Source of the DNA: Fusibacter_C sp942493125
GTDB taxonomy: Bacteria; Bacillota; Clostridia; Peptostreptococcales; Acidaminobacteraceae
NCBI GenBank assembly: GCA_942493125.1
Contig: OW818667.1
Span: forward strand, 3,472,001-3,536,000
Reading direction: 5' to 3'
Length of the DNA stretch: 64,000 nt
Below the pieces are notes generated by a model. That model was given only the letters and a program-made list of their open reading frames with translations. It was not told the DNA's origin and made no database searches. Shown here piece by piece: positions 25,533-33,924 of this stretch. Numbering within the stretch: the stretch's first letter is position 1; every line of letters starts with the position of its first letter. Made by a program: the position numbers and the translations under genes.

Positions 25533-25605
25533 GGAAGTAACTTGAATAGCTACAGGTAAAATCGTTTAGAATGACGGTTGATGTAGCTTGTGATAAGTTA
25601 CTTCC
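25533..25605. repeat. Interrupted long inverted repeat
   Basis: GGAAGTAACTT (25533-25543) pairs perfectly with AAGTTACTTCC (25595-25605), and inside it AGCTACA (25548-25554) with TGTAGCT (25582-25588). Unpaired bulges of 4 and 6 bases lie between the two stems. There is no T tract. It may be an RNA end-protecting hairpin, a terminator variant, or a remnant of a folded recombination site. Confidence 0.6.
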
Positions 25606-25677
25606 TTAACTTGTTTGATGTGCCTAGAAACCGGATTAGTATTGAAACTTTCATAAAAATATAGGTGGGGTGACATA

Positions 25678-26199
25678 ATGTTTGTAACAGACAGATGTAA
25701 GTTAAGACCTTTTGAGGAAAAAGATTTAGATGCATTTATGGCATATAGGAACAATGATGAATGGATGAAATATCAAGGCTTCAAGAATTTAACAAAGGAC
25801 GAATATAGAGAGAAACTATTGGTACCTTTGAATGTGGAACGTGGCATTCAGCTTGCGATAGCAGATAATGCAAGTGATAGTCTTTTGGGTGATTTGTATC
25901 TTGTAAAGGATGATAAATCGGTTACAATTGGCTATTCGATTAACCCGATCTATTCTCGACAAGGCTATATAACCGAGCTTTTGAATGCGTTTCTGCCTAA
26001 ACTAAAAGCATATTATTCTGGATATGAGATCATAGCCATGACTGATAAGGATAATTTGCCATCTAAAAATTTATTGCTTAAATTGGGATTTGAATTTGAT
26101 CAATGGATAGAAGAGTGGGAATCGGAAGTATATATTTTTAGGAGTACTGACGTGTATGAGGGTGTGGATTTTGAGGATCTTCAGGAACTATTAAAATAG
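25678..26199 (+). CDS. GNAT family N-acetyltransferase (RimJ/RimL type), 173 aa
   Basis: Begins TDRCKLRPFEEKDLDAFMAY, the usual start of the RimJ/RimL-like acetyltransferase group. The acetyl-CoA loop is PIYSRQGYITELL, then SKNLLLKLGFE. The first residues of the loop deviate from RxxGxG (SRQGYI). GGTGGGGTG precedes the ATG. Substrate unknown. Confidence 0.85.
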   Translation: MFVTDRCKLRPFEEKDLDAFMAYRNNDEWMKYQGFKNLTKDEYREKLLVPLNVERGIQLAIADNASDSLLGDLYLVKDDKSVTIGYSINPIYSRQGYITELLNAFLPKLKAYYSGYEIIAMTDKDNLPSKNLLLKLGFEFDQWIEEWESEVYIFRSTDVYEGVDFEDLQELLK

Positions 26200-26258
26200 C
26201 ATGCATCTAAGAACGTTTATAGACATGTTAAAAAATTCTACATAATAATGGAGATAAG

Positions 26259-26894
26259 ATGATGGGGAAAATAATTGTAGTACAGCATTGCCAATCAGAA
26301 CATCATATTAACAATTTATCAGGAGGATGGACAGATACACCACTTACAGAATATGGTCGTAACCAGGCTAATTTGGTTGGTGAACGATTAAAAAAAGAAA
26401 TAAAAGATGAAGGGTTTCATTTATACTCATCTGATCTGATGAGAGCTAAACAGACAGCAGATCACATTGCTAGTCATTTAAAATTAGACATTTTTGAGGA
26501 ACGTGGATTAAGAGAGATTAATACTGGGATTGCAGCAGGAAAGACAAAGGAATGGTTCAAAGAAAATGAAAACCCTAGGTTAAACAATAGTTTTGATATT
26601 GATTATTTAGCATTTGCAGAGGGAGAAACGAATAGACAGTTTTACAAGAGAGTTTGTGAATGTATGGAAAACATATATTCTTTAGAGAAATCGAACCTAG
26701 TAATTGTAACTCATGGTGGCACCTTATCAAAGATTGTAGCATGGTGGTTAAAGCTAACCCCTGAAATGATAAATGAAGCTTGCTTTTTGGGTTTGCCAGG
26801 AAGTATCACTATACTCACGAAAAGCAGATATGGTCAAAATGCATTACAACTTTTTAATGACACTTCACATTTATTGGACCTGAAATCGACATGA
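26259..26894 (+). CDS. Histidine phosphatase-family protein, 211 aa
   Basis: The fold is given by GGWTDTPLTEYGRNQA, LYSSDLMRAKQTADHI and the late HGGTLSKI. The first motif reads QHCQSE instead of RHGxT: the catalytic His is kept, but the flanking Arg and Gly are Gln and Cys. Activity may be altered. Either ATG of the ATGATG pair is possible; GGAGAT lies upstream. Confidence 0.82.
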   Translation: MMGKIIVVQHCQSEHHINNLSGGWTDTPLTEYGRNQANLVGERLKKEIKDEGFHLYSSDLMRAKQTADHIASHLKLDIFEERGLREINTGIAAGKTKEWFKENENPRLNNSFDIDYLAFAEGETNRQFYKRVCECMENIYSLEKSNLVIVTHGGTLSKIVAWWLKLTPEMINEACFLGLPGSITILTKSRYGQNALQLFNDTSHLLDLKST

Positions 26895-26960
26895 AGTTAA
26901 ATACTGATTTTACATTAGCAACAGACATGATAAATTTGATTGAAACTAAGACCTATTAAA
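26892..26960 (+). pseudogene. Possible Rrf2-type N-terminal fragment, 22 aa
   Basis: An ATG overlapping the previous stop (ATGA) opens a 22-codon frame reading MKLNTDFTLATDMINLIETK, resembling the first helix of Rrf2-family regulators. It stops at TAA 26958-26960. Too short for certainty. Confidence 0.3.
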
Positions 26961-27044
26961 TTAAAGAGAATTTTGATTCTCAGAAGAATGTTATGCGGCA
27001 AAATATACTTGAACCAGTAAGAACACGGGAGAATGTATAAAATC

Positions 27045-27800
27045 ATGAATGAACAAAGTTATTTAAATAAAAAAGCTTGGGAACACAAAGCTTATGACTT
27101 TTGGATTAAGAGAGATGGTACTCCGGAGGAAAAAGCAAAGAAGATAATGGAAGATCCGCTATCATGTTTGAAAAATCACAGTAGTGAGTTTGTTGACTGT
27201 AAGAATTTGAAAATAGCTAATATTTGTGGCTCAAATGGCAGAAAGGCAGTTCCATTGGCACTATTAGGCGCTAACGTGACTGTGTTTGATATTTCGGAAG
27301 AAAATCGAAAGTATGCTTTAGAGTTAGCAAATTGCGCAGGCGTGAGAATATCCTATGAAGTTTGCGATGTATATGACATTGATATTGAGAAGTATAATGA
27401 TTATTTTGATGTGATCTATCTGGAAGGCGGCATACTTCATTATTTTAACAATATTGAAAAACTGATGGCTTTATTATCAAAGTTATTAAAGTACGATGGG
27501 AAAATGATTCTAAGTGATTTTCATCCAATAAGAAAAATTATGGATGCTCAAATCGCTGAGAGAACATTGGGTGATTACTTTGAAACAGAATTGCATAGAG
27601 ATGATATCGCTTATAAAAAGTATTATGATACGGAAAGAGAAGCATTTCCAGATGTTGTCCTTAGGTATTATTCATTAAGTGAAATCATTAATTCTATTTT
27701 AAAAGCTGAGTTTGCAATCCATAAATTTAATGAACATCCAGATCATATAAATAAGAAAATACCAGGTGAATTTACCATAATTGCAAAGAAGATAAAGTAG
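27045..27800 (+). CDS. Class I SAM-dependent methyltransferase, 251 aa
   Basis: Start chosen at ATG 27045 because relatives begin at the NKKAWE region; ATG 27033 is also possible. Motif I is IANICGSNGRKAVPLALLG, with Asn in place of the usual second Gly region (GSNG rather than GxG). GANVTVFDIS is motif II. The gap to the next methyltransferase gene is about 10 bases, so the pair is probably co-translated. Confidence 0.83.
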   Translation: MNEQSYLNKKAWEHKAYDFWIKRDGTPEEKAKKIMEDPLSCLKNHSSEFVDCKNLKIANICGSNGRKAVPLALLGANVTVFDISEENRKYALELANCAGVRISYEVCDVYDIDIEKYNDYFDVIYLEGGILHYFNNIEKLMALLSKLLKYDGKMILSDFHPIRKIMDAQIAERTLGDYFETELHRDDIAYKKYYDTEREAFPDVVLRYYSLSEIINSILKAEFAIHKFNEHPDHINKKIPGEFTIIAKKIK

Positions 27801-27811
27801 GGGGTGATTTT

Positions 27812-28549
27812 TTGAAAAAGGATAGTTCAACTGAATCTTGGGGCAATATAGAAATGACTGATGAGTGGATTCAAATGGCACAAAATAATCCACATAGAAT
27901 ACAATTTATCATGCCATTCACCTTTAAACAGCTTGGAGATGTCTCCCGTAAAGTCGTTTTAGATATAGGCTGCGGTGAAGGTGGATATTCAAGGGAGTTG
28001 GCACGAAAAGGCGCAACAGTCACTGCTGTAGATTGCGCCGAAAATGCAATAAAATATTGTGAAACTAGAGCAGATGAAGAAAAGTTGAAAATTACTTATC
28101 ATGTGAGAAATAGTTGTGATCTATATGATATTGCCGATGAAACTTTTGATATCGTTCTTGCTTCTATGATGTTGATGGATTGCGAAGATTTTGAGGGAAC
28201 AATTAGAGAAATAACGAGAGTATTAAAACCATTTGGTAAATTATTTGCAAGTGTTTGCCATCCATGTTTTCACACTAGCGGTGGTATCGGTCGACAAGAC
28301 AAAGGGATTGATAAAAAAGTAGTTGTGTCGAATTATTATCATCCAACTGAATGGGAAGCGCCGCTATCATCAGGTAGCGTTAATGTGATTTGGCGGCACC
28401 GAACAATGGAAGATTATATTAAGGCATTTATTAATTACGGATTAACGATAACCGACTTAAACGAACCTGTTCCTACAGACGAACAAGCAGCGTTATCAAT
28501 AGATATTGCTTGGATGCAGAAAATACCTATATTTTGTTTTGGGAACTAA
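27812..28549 (+). CDS. Class I SAM-dependent methyltransferase, 245 aa, TTG start
   Basis: A TTG start follows AGGGGGTG. Motif I VLDIGCGEGGYSRELARKG and motif II ATVTAVDCAE are canonical, and ITRVLKPFGKL gives strand 5. Substrate unknown. Directly downstream of another methyltransferase. Confidence 0.87.
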   Translation: MKKDSSTESWGNIEMTDEWIQMAQNNPHRIQFIMPFTFKQLGDVSRKVVLDIGCGEGGYSRELARKGATVTAVDCAENAIKYCETRADEEKLKITYHVRNSCDLYDIADETFDIVLASMMLMDCEDFEGTIREITRVLKPFGKLFASVCHPCFHTSGGIGRQDKGIDKKVVVSNYYHPTEWEAPLSSGSVNVIWRHRTMEDYIKAFINYGLTITDLNEPVPTDEQAALSIDIAWMQKIPIFCFGN

Positions 28550-28648
28550 GAAAGTAGATTGAAACTGGTGGGTGGAATGATCTGGCAGGACTTACCTTCA
28601 ACTATTGAGATTAAGTTGGAGAATTGAAACGCCACGGGAGAAATATAA

Positions 28649-29161
28649 ATGAATAAAATATGGATAACTGGTTCGTCCGGCTCTGGAAAAACTACTTTGG
28701 CTAACATTATAGGTGATAAACTGAATATACCTGTTTACCATAATGATAGAATTTATTGGATGGAAAGTTGGCAAGAACGCCCATTAAATGAGCAGATTAG
28801 CATCACTAAAGGTTTAACAGATAAGGACCGGTGGATATATGAAGGGAATCGGTTTAATAGTTGCAAAGAAGACGGTAGGTATAATCAATGCGATACTATA
28901 GTTTACTTAAAAATTAATAGATTTATATGCCTATATAGATTCCTGAAAAGATATTTCAAACACAGAGGTACTGTTCGTCCCGATATTTCTAAAGGATGCA
29001 TAGAAAAAATAGATATCAATATTGTGAAGTATATTACTTTTGATTATCCTAATAAGTATAATGAAAGGCAAAAACTATTTGCTGAAGCCATGATAGATGA
29101 TAAAAAAGTGATTATTCTAAATGGAGAAAAAAGCGTCAAAAGTTGGTTGCAGACATTATAA
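28649..29161 (+). CDS. P-loop adenylate kinase-like protein (FlaR type), 170 aa
   Basis: Walker A GSSGSGKTTLA at residues 8-18, then NIPVYHNDRIYW and DRWIYEGNRF, the arrangement of the small kinase-like proteins annotated as FlaR / DNA topology modulators. The name is historical and the reaction unproven. GGGAGAAA precedes the ATG. Confidence 0.83.
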   Translation: MNKIWITGSSGSGKTTLANIIGDKLNIPVYHNDRIYWMESWQERPLNEQISITKGLTDKDRWIYEGNRFNSCKEDGRYNQCDTIVYLKINRFICLYRFLKRYFKHRGTVRPDISKGCIEKIDINIVKYITFDYPNKYNERQKLFAEAMIDDKKVIILNGEKSVKSWLQTL

Positions 29162-29203
29162 AAAACCTATTCAACAGATACAACAATTCTGAGAGGTGTC
29201 AAG

Positions 29204-29731
29204 ATGAGTATTTTCAAAATAGATGACAATAATATTCCAATATTGGCAAATTTAATGGCCGTTATAAAACCTGATTGGTGGGACTATGATGGCGCGGTGG
29301 CTCAATTAAGTGATATCAGAAATTCCGTTGTTAATGTTGGGTGGCTTATGGGTGAAGATGCACAACACCCACAAGGCTGGGTGCTGTGTGCAGAATATGA
29401 ATGTTATTCTTGCTTAAGCATTGAATGCCTGGGATATAGCGAGAATGGTAATTTTGTTATGGAACAACAACTAAAGCCACTATTAGAACATGCCGAGCAA
29501 CACGCTCGCGAAAAAGGGTTTCGTATTTTGAAATACATGATTGGTTCTACAGAAATGTCTTGTCATGGAAGAGTATTAGGTGAGTATTGGGAAGAATTGA
29601 GAGATTTAAAGTCATTTGATCGTAAGCATTTTGACTATTTTGTAGAGTATGGCTTTAAACCTACCGGATTTATGCCCAATTGCTTTGGTGAAAACTATCA
29701 TTGCATCATTATGATAAAAGAAATAAAATAG
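29204..29731 (+). CDS. GNAT-like protein, 175 aa
   Basis: Predicted GNAT-like alpha/beta order, with a two-helix N-terminus and LLEHAEQHAREKGFRILKYM where a GNAT helix alpha-3 and strand would lie. The acetyl-CoA Arg/Gln-Gly-Gly loop is not seen, so catalysis is doubtful. GAGAGGTG precedes the ATG. Confidence 0.55.
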   Translation: MSIFKIDDNNIPILANLMAVIKPDWWDYDGAVAQLSDIRNSVVNVGWLMGEDAQHPQGWVLCAEYECYSCLSIECLGYSENGNFVMEQQLKPLLEHAEQHAREKGFRILKYMIGSTEMSCHGRVLGEYWEELRDLKSFDRKHFDYFVEYGFKPTGFMPNCFGENYHCIIMIKEIK

Positions 29732-29768
29732 TTATTAAAATCACTTTCAACTGTTTACAAGGAGATTT

Positions 29769-30317
29769 ATGAAGAAGAAATATATTGACGGAAGTCATTG
29801 GAAGTGGTTAAAAGCATATTCATCTAAGTTGATTCATGTAGATGATATTTATTGCGGATTTCTATCATTTGTAGAGATTGAAAGTGTACATGAAAAGCTC
29901 GTTGTGGACTATGATGATTCTGAATTATGCTTGTTTGATGAAGGTTATAAGTGTTTGGTGTTTTTACCTGATAATCAGAATTGGTGTGTCAGCGTTGTAT
30001 TTAATGATCATAGTGAAGTAATTGAGTGGTATTTTGACATGACTAAAGAGAATTCTGTTGATGATCAAGGTAAACCGTTCTTTATTGATCTTTATCTAGA
30101 TATTGCCGTGTCACCAGAGTATAAGATTAGGATTTTGGATGAGGACGAGTTAGATGATGCCCTTCGTACAGGCGTTATCTCCAAGTGTGATTATGATATG
30201 GCACATAAAACTTGCGATGAATTAATCAAAAATATAATCCCAAATAAGGATTTTATGGTAGCTTTTTTCAATCGGTATCTAGTATTATTCACTGAATCAA
30301 AATCTGGAGGGCAATAA
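29769..30317 (+). CDS. DUF402-family protein, 182 aa
   Basis: The DUF402 core is seen between residues about 55 and 150: EVIEWYFDMT, then FIDLYLDIAVSP and the acidic RILDEDELDDA. Known members (nucleoside tri- and diphosphatases, FomD) use a cluster of Asp and Glu for metal binding, present here. ACAAGGAG precedes the ATG. Two bases separate its stop from the uppP start, so the two may be co-translated. Confidence 0.75.
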   Translation: MKKKYIDGSHWKWLKAYSSKLIHVDDIYCGFLSFVEIESVHEKLVVDYDDSELCLFDEGYKCLVFLPDNQNWCVSVVFNDHSEVIEWYFDMTKENSVDDQGKPFFIDLYLDIAVSPEYKIRILDEDELDDALRTGVISKCDYDMAHKTCDELIKNIIPNKDFMVAFFNRYLVLFTESKSGGQ

Positions 30318-30319
30318 AG

Positions 30320-31141
30320 GTGGATGAAAATCTAATATTTCTTTTAAAAGCTATCATTATCAGTATTGTTGAGGGAATTACTGAATTTCTTCCTATTTCG
30401 TCGACTGGACATATGATTATTGTTGGACATTTTATTAAGTTTGAAGGAGAATTTTCAAAGCTCTTCATGATTGTTATTCAGTTAGGCGCTATTCTAAGTA
30501 TCATAGTTCTTTATAGAATGAAGATTATAGGTTCTTTGAAAAATCTAAAGCCAGGACAATTTGGTTTTAAACTATGGTCAAGTTTAGCAATTGCTTTTAT
30601 ACCTTCAGGCATAGTGGGATTTCTATTTAATGATATTATTGAAGAAACACTTATGAAGCCAATTCCAGTGGCACTTTCCTTAGTAGTAGGTGGTTTATGG
30701 ATAATTTATGCAGAGCGTAAATTCAGAAAAACAAATTCTATTTCAAGGATGGAGGATATTACATATAGGCAAGCATTAATAATTGGCATTTTCCAATGCA
30801 TTGCATTAATTTGGCCTGGATTTTCAAGATCTGCATCAACAATAATTGGCGGATGGATTGTTGGACTATCTACCATTGCAAGTGCAGAATTTTCTTTTTT
30901 TCTTGCATTACCTACTATGATAATTGCTTCGGTTTATTCTTTATTGGAAACCGATCTGATTCTGAATAGTTTCGAGATACTTACATTAATTTCAGGATTT
31001 ATAATTTCATTTATTGTAGCATTAGTTGTAGTTGGCAGATTTATAAATTATTTAAAGAATAAACCTATGAAAGTATTTGCAAATTATAGAATTATGGTTG
31101 GACTACTTATTATCGTGATGGCTTTTATCAACATTTTATAG
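30320..31141 (+). CDS. uppP: Undecaprenyl-diphosphate phosphatase, 273 aa
   Basis: UppP/BacA removes one phosphate from undecaprenyl diphosphate so the lipid carrier can be reused for wall synthesis; extra copies give bacitracin resistance. The two signatures are present: VEGITEFLPISSTGH (residues 17-31) and PGFSRSASTI. Several membrane helices span the length. GTG start after GGAGGGCAATAAAG. Its presence among resistance-like cargo fits a bacitracin-tolerance role (inference). Confidence 0.92.
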   Translation: MDENLIFLLKAIIISIVEGITEFLPISSTGHMIIVGHFIKFEGEFSKLFMIVIQLGAILSIIVLYRMKIIGSLKNLKPGQFGFKLWSSLAIAFIPSGIVGFLFNDIIEETLMKPIPVALSLVVGGLWIIYAERKFRKTNSISRMEDITYRQALIIGIFQCIALIWPGFSRSASTIIGGWIVGLSTIASAEFSFFLALPTMIIASVYSLLETDLILNSFEILTLISGFIISFIVALVVVGRFINYLKNKPMKVFANYRIMVGLLIIVMAFINIL

Positions 31142-31174
31142 ATCAACAATTATTACATTTTGGAGGCATAAAAA

Positions 31175-31519
31175 ATGGAAAGTTCTTTTATAGAGTCAAT
31201 TCTATTTCAAGTAAAACCTGATAAATTAGAAGAATATGAAACACTAATAAAATCGATAGAGACTGAACAAGCTAAGCAACCAGGCTGCATCAGCATTAAA
31301 TACATGAAACGATTCTATACTTTTGATGGTGTTGAAATGGGGAGCGCTCCTAGAGAACTTACCAAAATAATAAAATGTGTAAAGTATTATTCGTTTTGGG
31401 AATTTGATACCATTGAAAATTGCGGTAAAGGCAACGGTTGGTTTTTTTATAATTACGAAAAAGCTATCCAAAAGCTGCTTATTATGCCGTTTGATATCAA
31501 TAGTGGCTATACGGTTTAA
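31175..31519 (+). CDS. ABM-like dimeric alpha/beta-barrel protein, 114 aa
   Basis: The order of a strand (SFIESILFQVKPDKLEEYE), helix, strand (GCISIKYMKRF), strand (KYYSFWEFDTIEN) is typical of antibiotic biosynthesis monooxygenase-type domains. No catalytic residue can be named. TTGGAGGC precedes the ATG. Confidence 0.65.
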   Translation: MESSFIESILFQVKPDKLEEYETLIKSIETEQAKQPGCISIKYMKRFYTFDGVEMGSAPRELTKIIKCVKYYSFWEFDTIENCGKGNGWFFYNYEKAIQKLLIMPFDINSGYTV

Positions 31520-31548
31520 TACATGTTGGGAAAATGAGGGAGCTATGT

Positions 31549-31764
31549 ATGGAAAAATACCAAGATATTAATGGCATCTCAGGTATAAGTTCATTCGAAA
31601 TCGGTAGTGATTATATTATAGTGACATTTAAAGATGGTACCAGTTATAAATACTCCTATCAAAGTGCGGGAAAAGACAATATTGAACAAATGAAACGGTT
31701 GGCGAGAACAGGTAGGGGATTAAATACTTACATCAATCAAAATGTTAGAAAACTTTACGAATAA
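31549..31764 (+). CDS. KTSC-domain protein, 71 aa
   Basis: Start chosen at ATG 31549 after GAGGGAG. Two beta-hairpins with DYIIVTFKDGTSYKYSY, then a helix QMKRLARTGRGLNTYI, match KTSC domains. The domain is small, common in phages and bacteria, and of unknown biochemical role. It overlaps the start of a longer frame for the next gene. Confidence 0.75.
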   Translation: MEKYQDINGISGISSFEIGSDYIIVTFKDGTSYKYSYQSAGKDNIEQMKRLARTGRGLNTYINQNVRKLYE

Positions 31765-31783
31765 GAATGGAGAAACGGAGCCT

Positions 31784-32554
31784 ATGTTTGAAAAAAGAGA
31801 ATATCCAATTCTGGAATTTGACCCAAATTCAAAAGCAAAAATAAATCCCTCAAATTTAACAGCAAAAATCGATGCCCCTGAATATTGTGTCATAACTTTC
31901 TTTGGCGATGTAATCAATGAAATGTTACAGGCTGGTAAGTTAAAACAGGTTGGAGCGTTCTACTCAGCTACCGTCAATTTACCAATATATGAAACGCAAT
32001 ATAACGGAAAATCCATTGCGATTGTGTTGGGATTTTTAGGCGCCGCTGGTTCTGCCGCGTTATTGGAAGAACTTATTGTTATGGGATGTAAAAAATTCAT
32101 AGTATGCGGTGCTGCAGGCGTTTTACAAAGGGGTATCCAGGTAGGTCATTTAGTGGTTCCCCATTCGGCTGTCAGAGATGAAGGCGTTTCATATCACTAT
32201 GTAGAGCCATCGAGAGAAGTAGCGTGTAATATGCATGCTTTAAACAGTATTGTCGCATTGCTTGAAAATGAAGGAATCCCTTATATCAAGGCAAAAACAT
32301 GGACTACAGATGCCTTTTACAGAGAAACAGAAGATAAAATTGCACTCAGGGTTTCAGAGGGATGTGTCACCGTGGAAATGGAAGCCGCAGCATTTTTTGC
32401 AGTTTCACAATTTCGAAATGTTATATTGGGCCAAATATTAACTGGTGGTGATGACCTAAGCGGTGTGGAATGGGATTCCAGAAGGTGGACCAGCAGAGAA
32501 GAAATTAGGAGAAGTCTTGTTGAGTTGTCTTTAAAGACTTGCTTACAATTATAA
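31784..32554 (+). CDS. Nucleoside phosphorylase (uridine phosphorylase-like), 256 aa
   Basis: Start chosen at ATG 31784 after ACGGAG. The pentose-and-phosphate site elements are visible: FLGAAGSAALLEEL, CGAAGVLQRGIQVG, TTDAFYRET and VTVEMEAAAFFAVS. These are typical of the PNP/UDP phosphorylase family. It would cleave a nucleoside with phosphate for salvage. Closed by an attC-like site. Confidence 0.88.
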   Translation: MFEKREYPILEFDPNSKAKINPSNLTAKIDAPEYCVITFFGDVINEMLQAGKLKQVGAFYSATVNLPIYETQYNGKSIAIVLGFLGAAGSAALLEELIVMGCKKFIVCGAAGVLQRGIQVGHLVVPHSAVRDEGVSYHYVEPSREVACNMHALNSIVALLENEGIPYIKAKTWTTDAFYRETEDKIALRVSEGCVTVEMEAAAFFAVSQFRNVILGQILTGGDDLSGVEWDSRRWTSREEIRRSLVELSLKTCLQL

Positions 32555-32573
32555 TGTTGATCTGATTGATAAT

Positions 32574-32621
32574 ATAGTACGCCGTTCCCATATCATCTAT
32601 GGCGGGGACGGCGTGTTATAT
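32574..32621 (+). repeat. attC-like site 16 (isolated)
   Basis: Left part ATAGTAC then GCCGTTCCCAT, and ATGGCGGGGACGGCGT then right box GTTATAT (32615-32621). The arms ACGCCGTTCCCAT and ATGGCGGGGACGGCGT pair well with an unpaired extra base. The only convincing site between 11 kb and the end of the window. Confidence 0.75.
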
Positions 32622-32659
32622 GTAATGTTTATAAAGACTAATCTGATGGAGAGTATAAT

Positions 32660-33594
32660 ATGGAACATAAAGTCAAAATATATATTAACAACAATCCAAA
32701 ATGTAATGTGAAACTATATAGTGCAGTAAAAAATGAAGAATGGGTAATGGAAAATAAACCGTTCATACAGGTTTTTGGTGATAAATTTAGTGCTGAAGAG
32801 ATAAAAGTAATCGTAAGAGTAGGGACTGAAAAATTATATGAAAGCATTATTATTCCTGATAAAAATTGCTTTGAATTTAAAGCTGAATTAGAAAATCAAA
32901 TTATTGAAAATAGTGTTGTTAGTGTTGAAGTTAATGGAAGCGTTTTTAGATTTTCACCAAACTTTATCAAGGTGTGTGGGAAGGTAAAATACATTGATGG
33001 AACCTCAGTTGTAAATCCGGTTATTAATTTTACATCCAAAGATGTATCTATAATTGGAGATGAAAACGGATACTATGAAATGATATTATCTGATAAAGAA
33101 GAGCAGATCGGGATTTTTGATCAGGGATACTCTGTAAATACTTTGGAAGTTTGGTTAAGCAATTTGGATTTATCGGAAGACAGAAATATCGATTTCATAA
33201 TTGATAAACTTGAGCTGTATAGAATTAAAATGTGGCCTGGTGAGCAGTCAGATTATATTCATTTCATTCCAATGTCAGTGACAAGAGTGAATAAAGTTAT
33301 GAGTAAAGGGTATTCAAGTGAACTTGAAATTATGAAGGATTCAGAAGTTTGGATCAGATTGGAAAGAGAAGATGTACGTGTATTTTAGACGATGTTGAGA
33401 TTAAGATTTTATCTTTTTCTGAAGTGGATGATTTTTTAGCTGAAATAGATGGCACAGCATATAACCGACCTAGTTATGTAATATCAGTCCCGAAACTGGA
33501 TAGAAATAAGTTAGTGAAGATAGAAATCAAGTCTGAAGTAGAATTCAATAATGAAGTAGTAAAAGAATATGGACAGGGTTATGTTTATTGGTGA
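32660..33594 (+). pseudogene. Frameshifted gene with a carboxypeptidase regulatory-like domain
   Basis: The first frame (242 aa) runs to a stop at 33388; the second (from about 33370 to 33594) continues the same kind of sequence (LDDVEIKILSFSEVDDFL) to the end. Together they give about 310 residues. The middle, CGKVKYIDGTSVVNPVIN with an ENGYYEMIL turn, looks like a carboxypeptidase regulatory-like beta-sandwich. The frame breaks near 33370-33390, either a real mutation or an assembly error. Confidence 0.65.
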
Positions 33595-33659
33595 AGTCAA
33601 CTCATGGGATAAAATTCATTTCAATGAAGTGAGTTTAAAGCCTTAAACTTTAGGGGAAT

Positions 33660-33893
33660 ATGAAGATGATGAAGAAAAATCTAAAAAAGATCACAATTAT
33701 TATTGTAACATTGATTCTGCTGGTCCCTATTCCACGAGGCGTTAAAGACGGTGGAACGGTTGAATATCATGCAGTCTTGTACAGCGTAACAGATTATCAT
33801 GCGTTTAGAGACATGATAGGTTACGACGTTGGGATTGAAATAAAGATTCTTGGAAAAACAGTTTATAAAAATATAACATTCAGTAATAAATAA
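33660..33893 (+). CDS. Small conserved membrane-anchored protein, 77 aa
   Basis: One N-terminal hydrophobic helix with a Lys-rich start, then IPRGVKDGGTVEYHAVLYSV. The GGT-E-Y-AVLY segment ending GIEIKILGKTVY belongs to a short family often met in Clostridia. Function unknown. TAGGGGAA precedes the ATG. Confidence 0.72.
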   Translation: MKMMKKNLKKITIIIVTLILLVPIPRGVKDGGTVEYHAVLYSVTDYHAFRDMIGYDVGIEIKILGKTVYKNITFSNK

Positions 33894-33924
33894 GCACTTT
33901 GAAATTCATATTGGAGGCAGATAT

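Noticed and set aside
26960..27000. GAGAATTTTGATTCTC hairpin followed by GTTATGC
   Set aside because: The hairpin is short and there is no left box, so it is not supported as an attC site.
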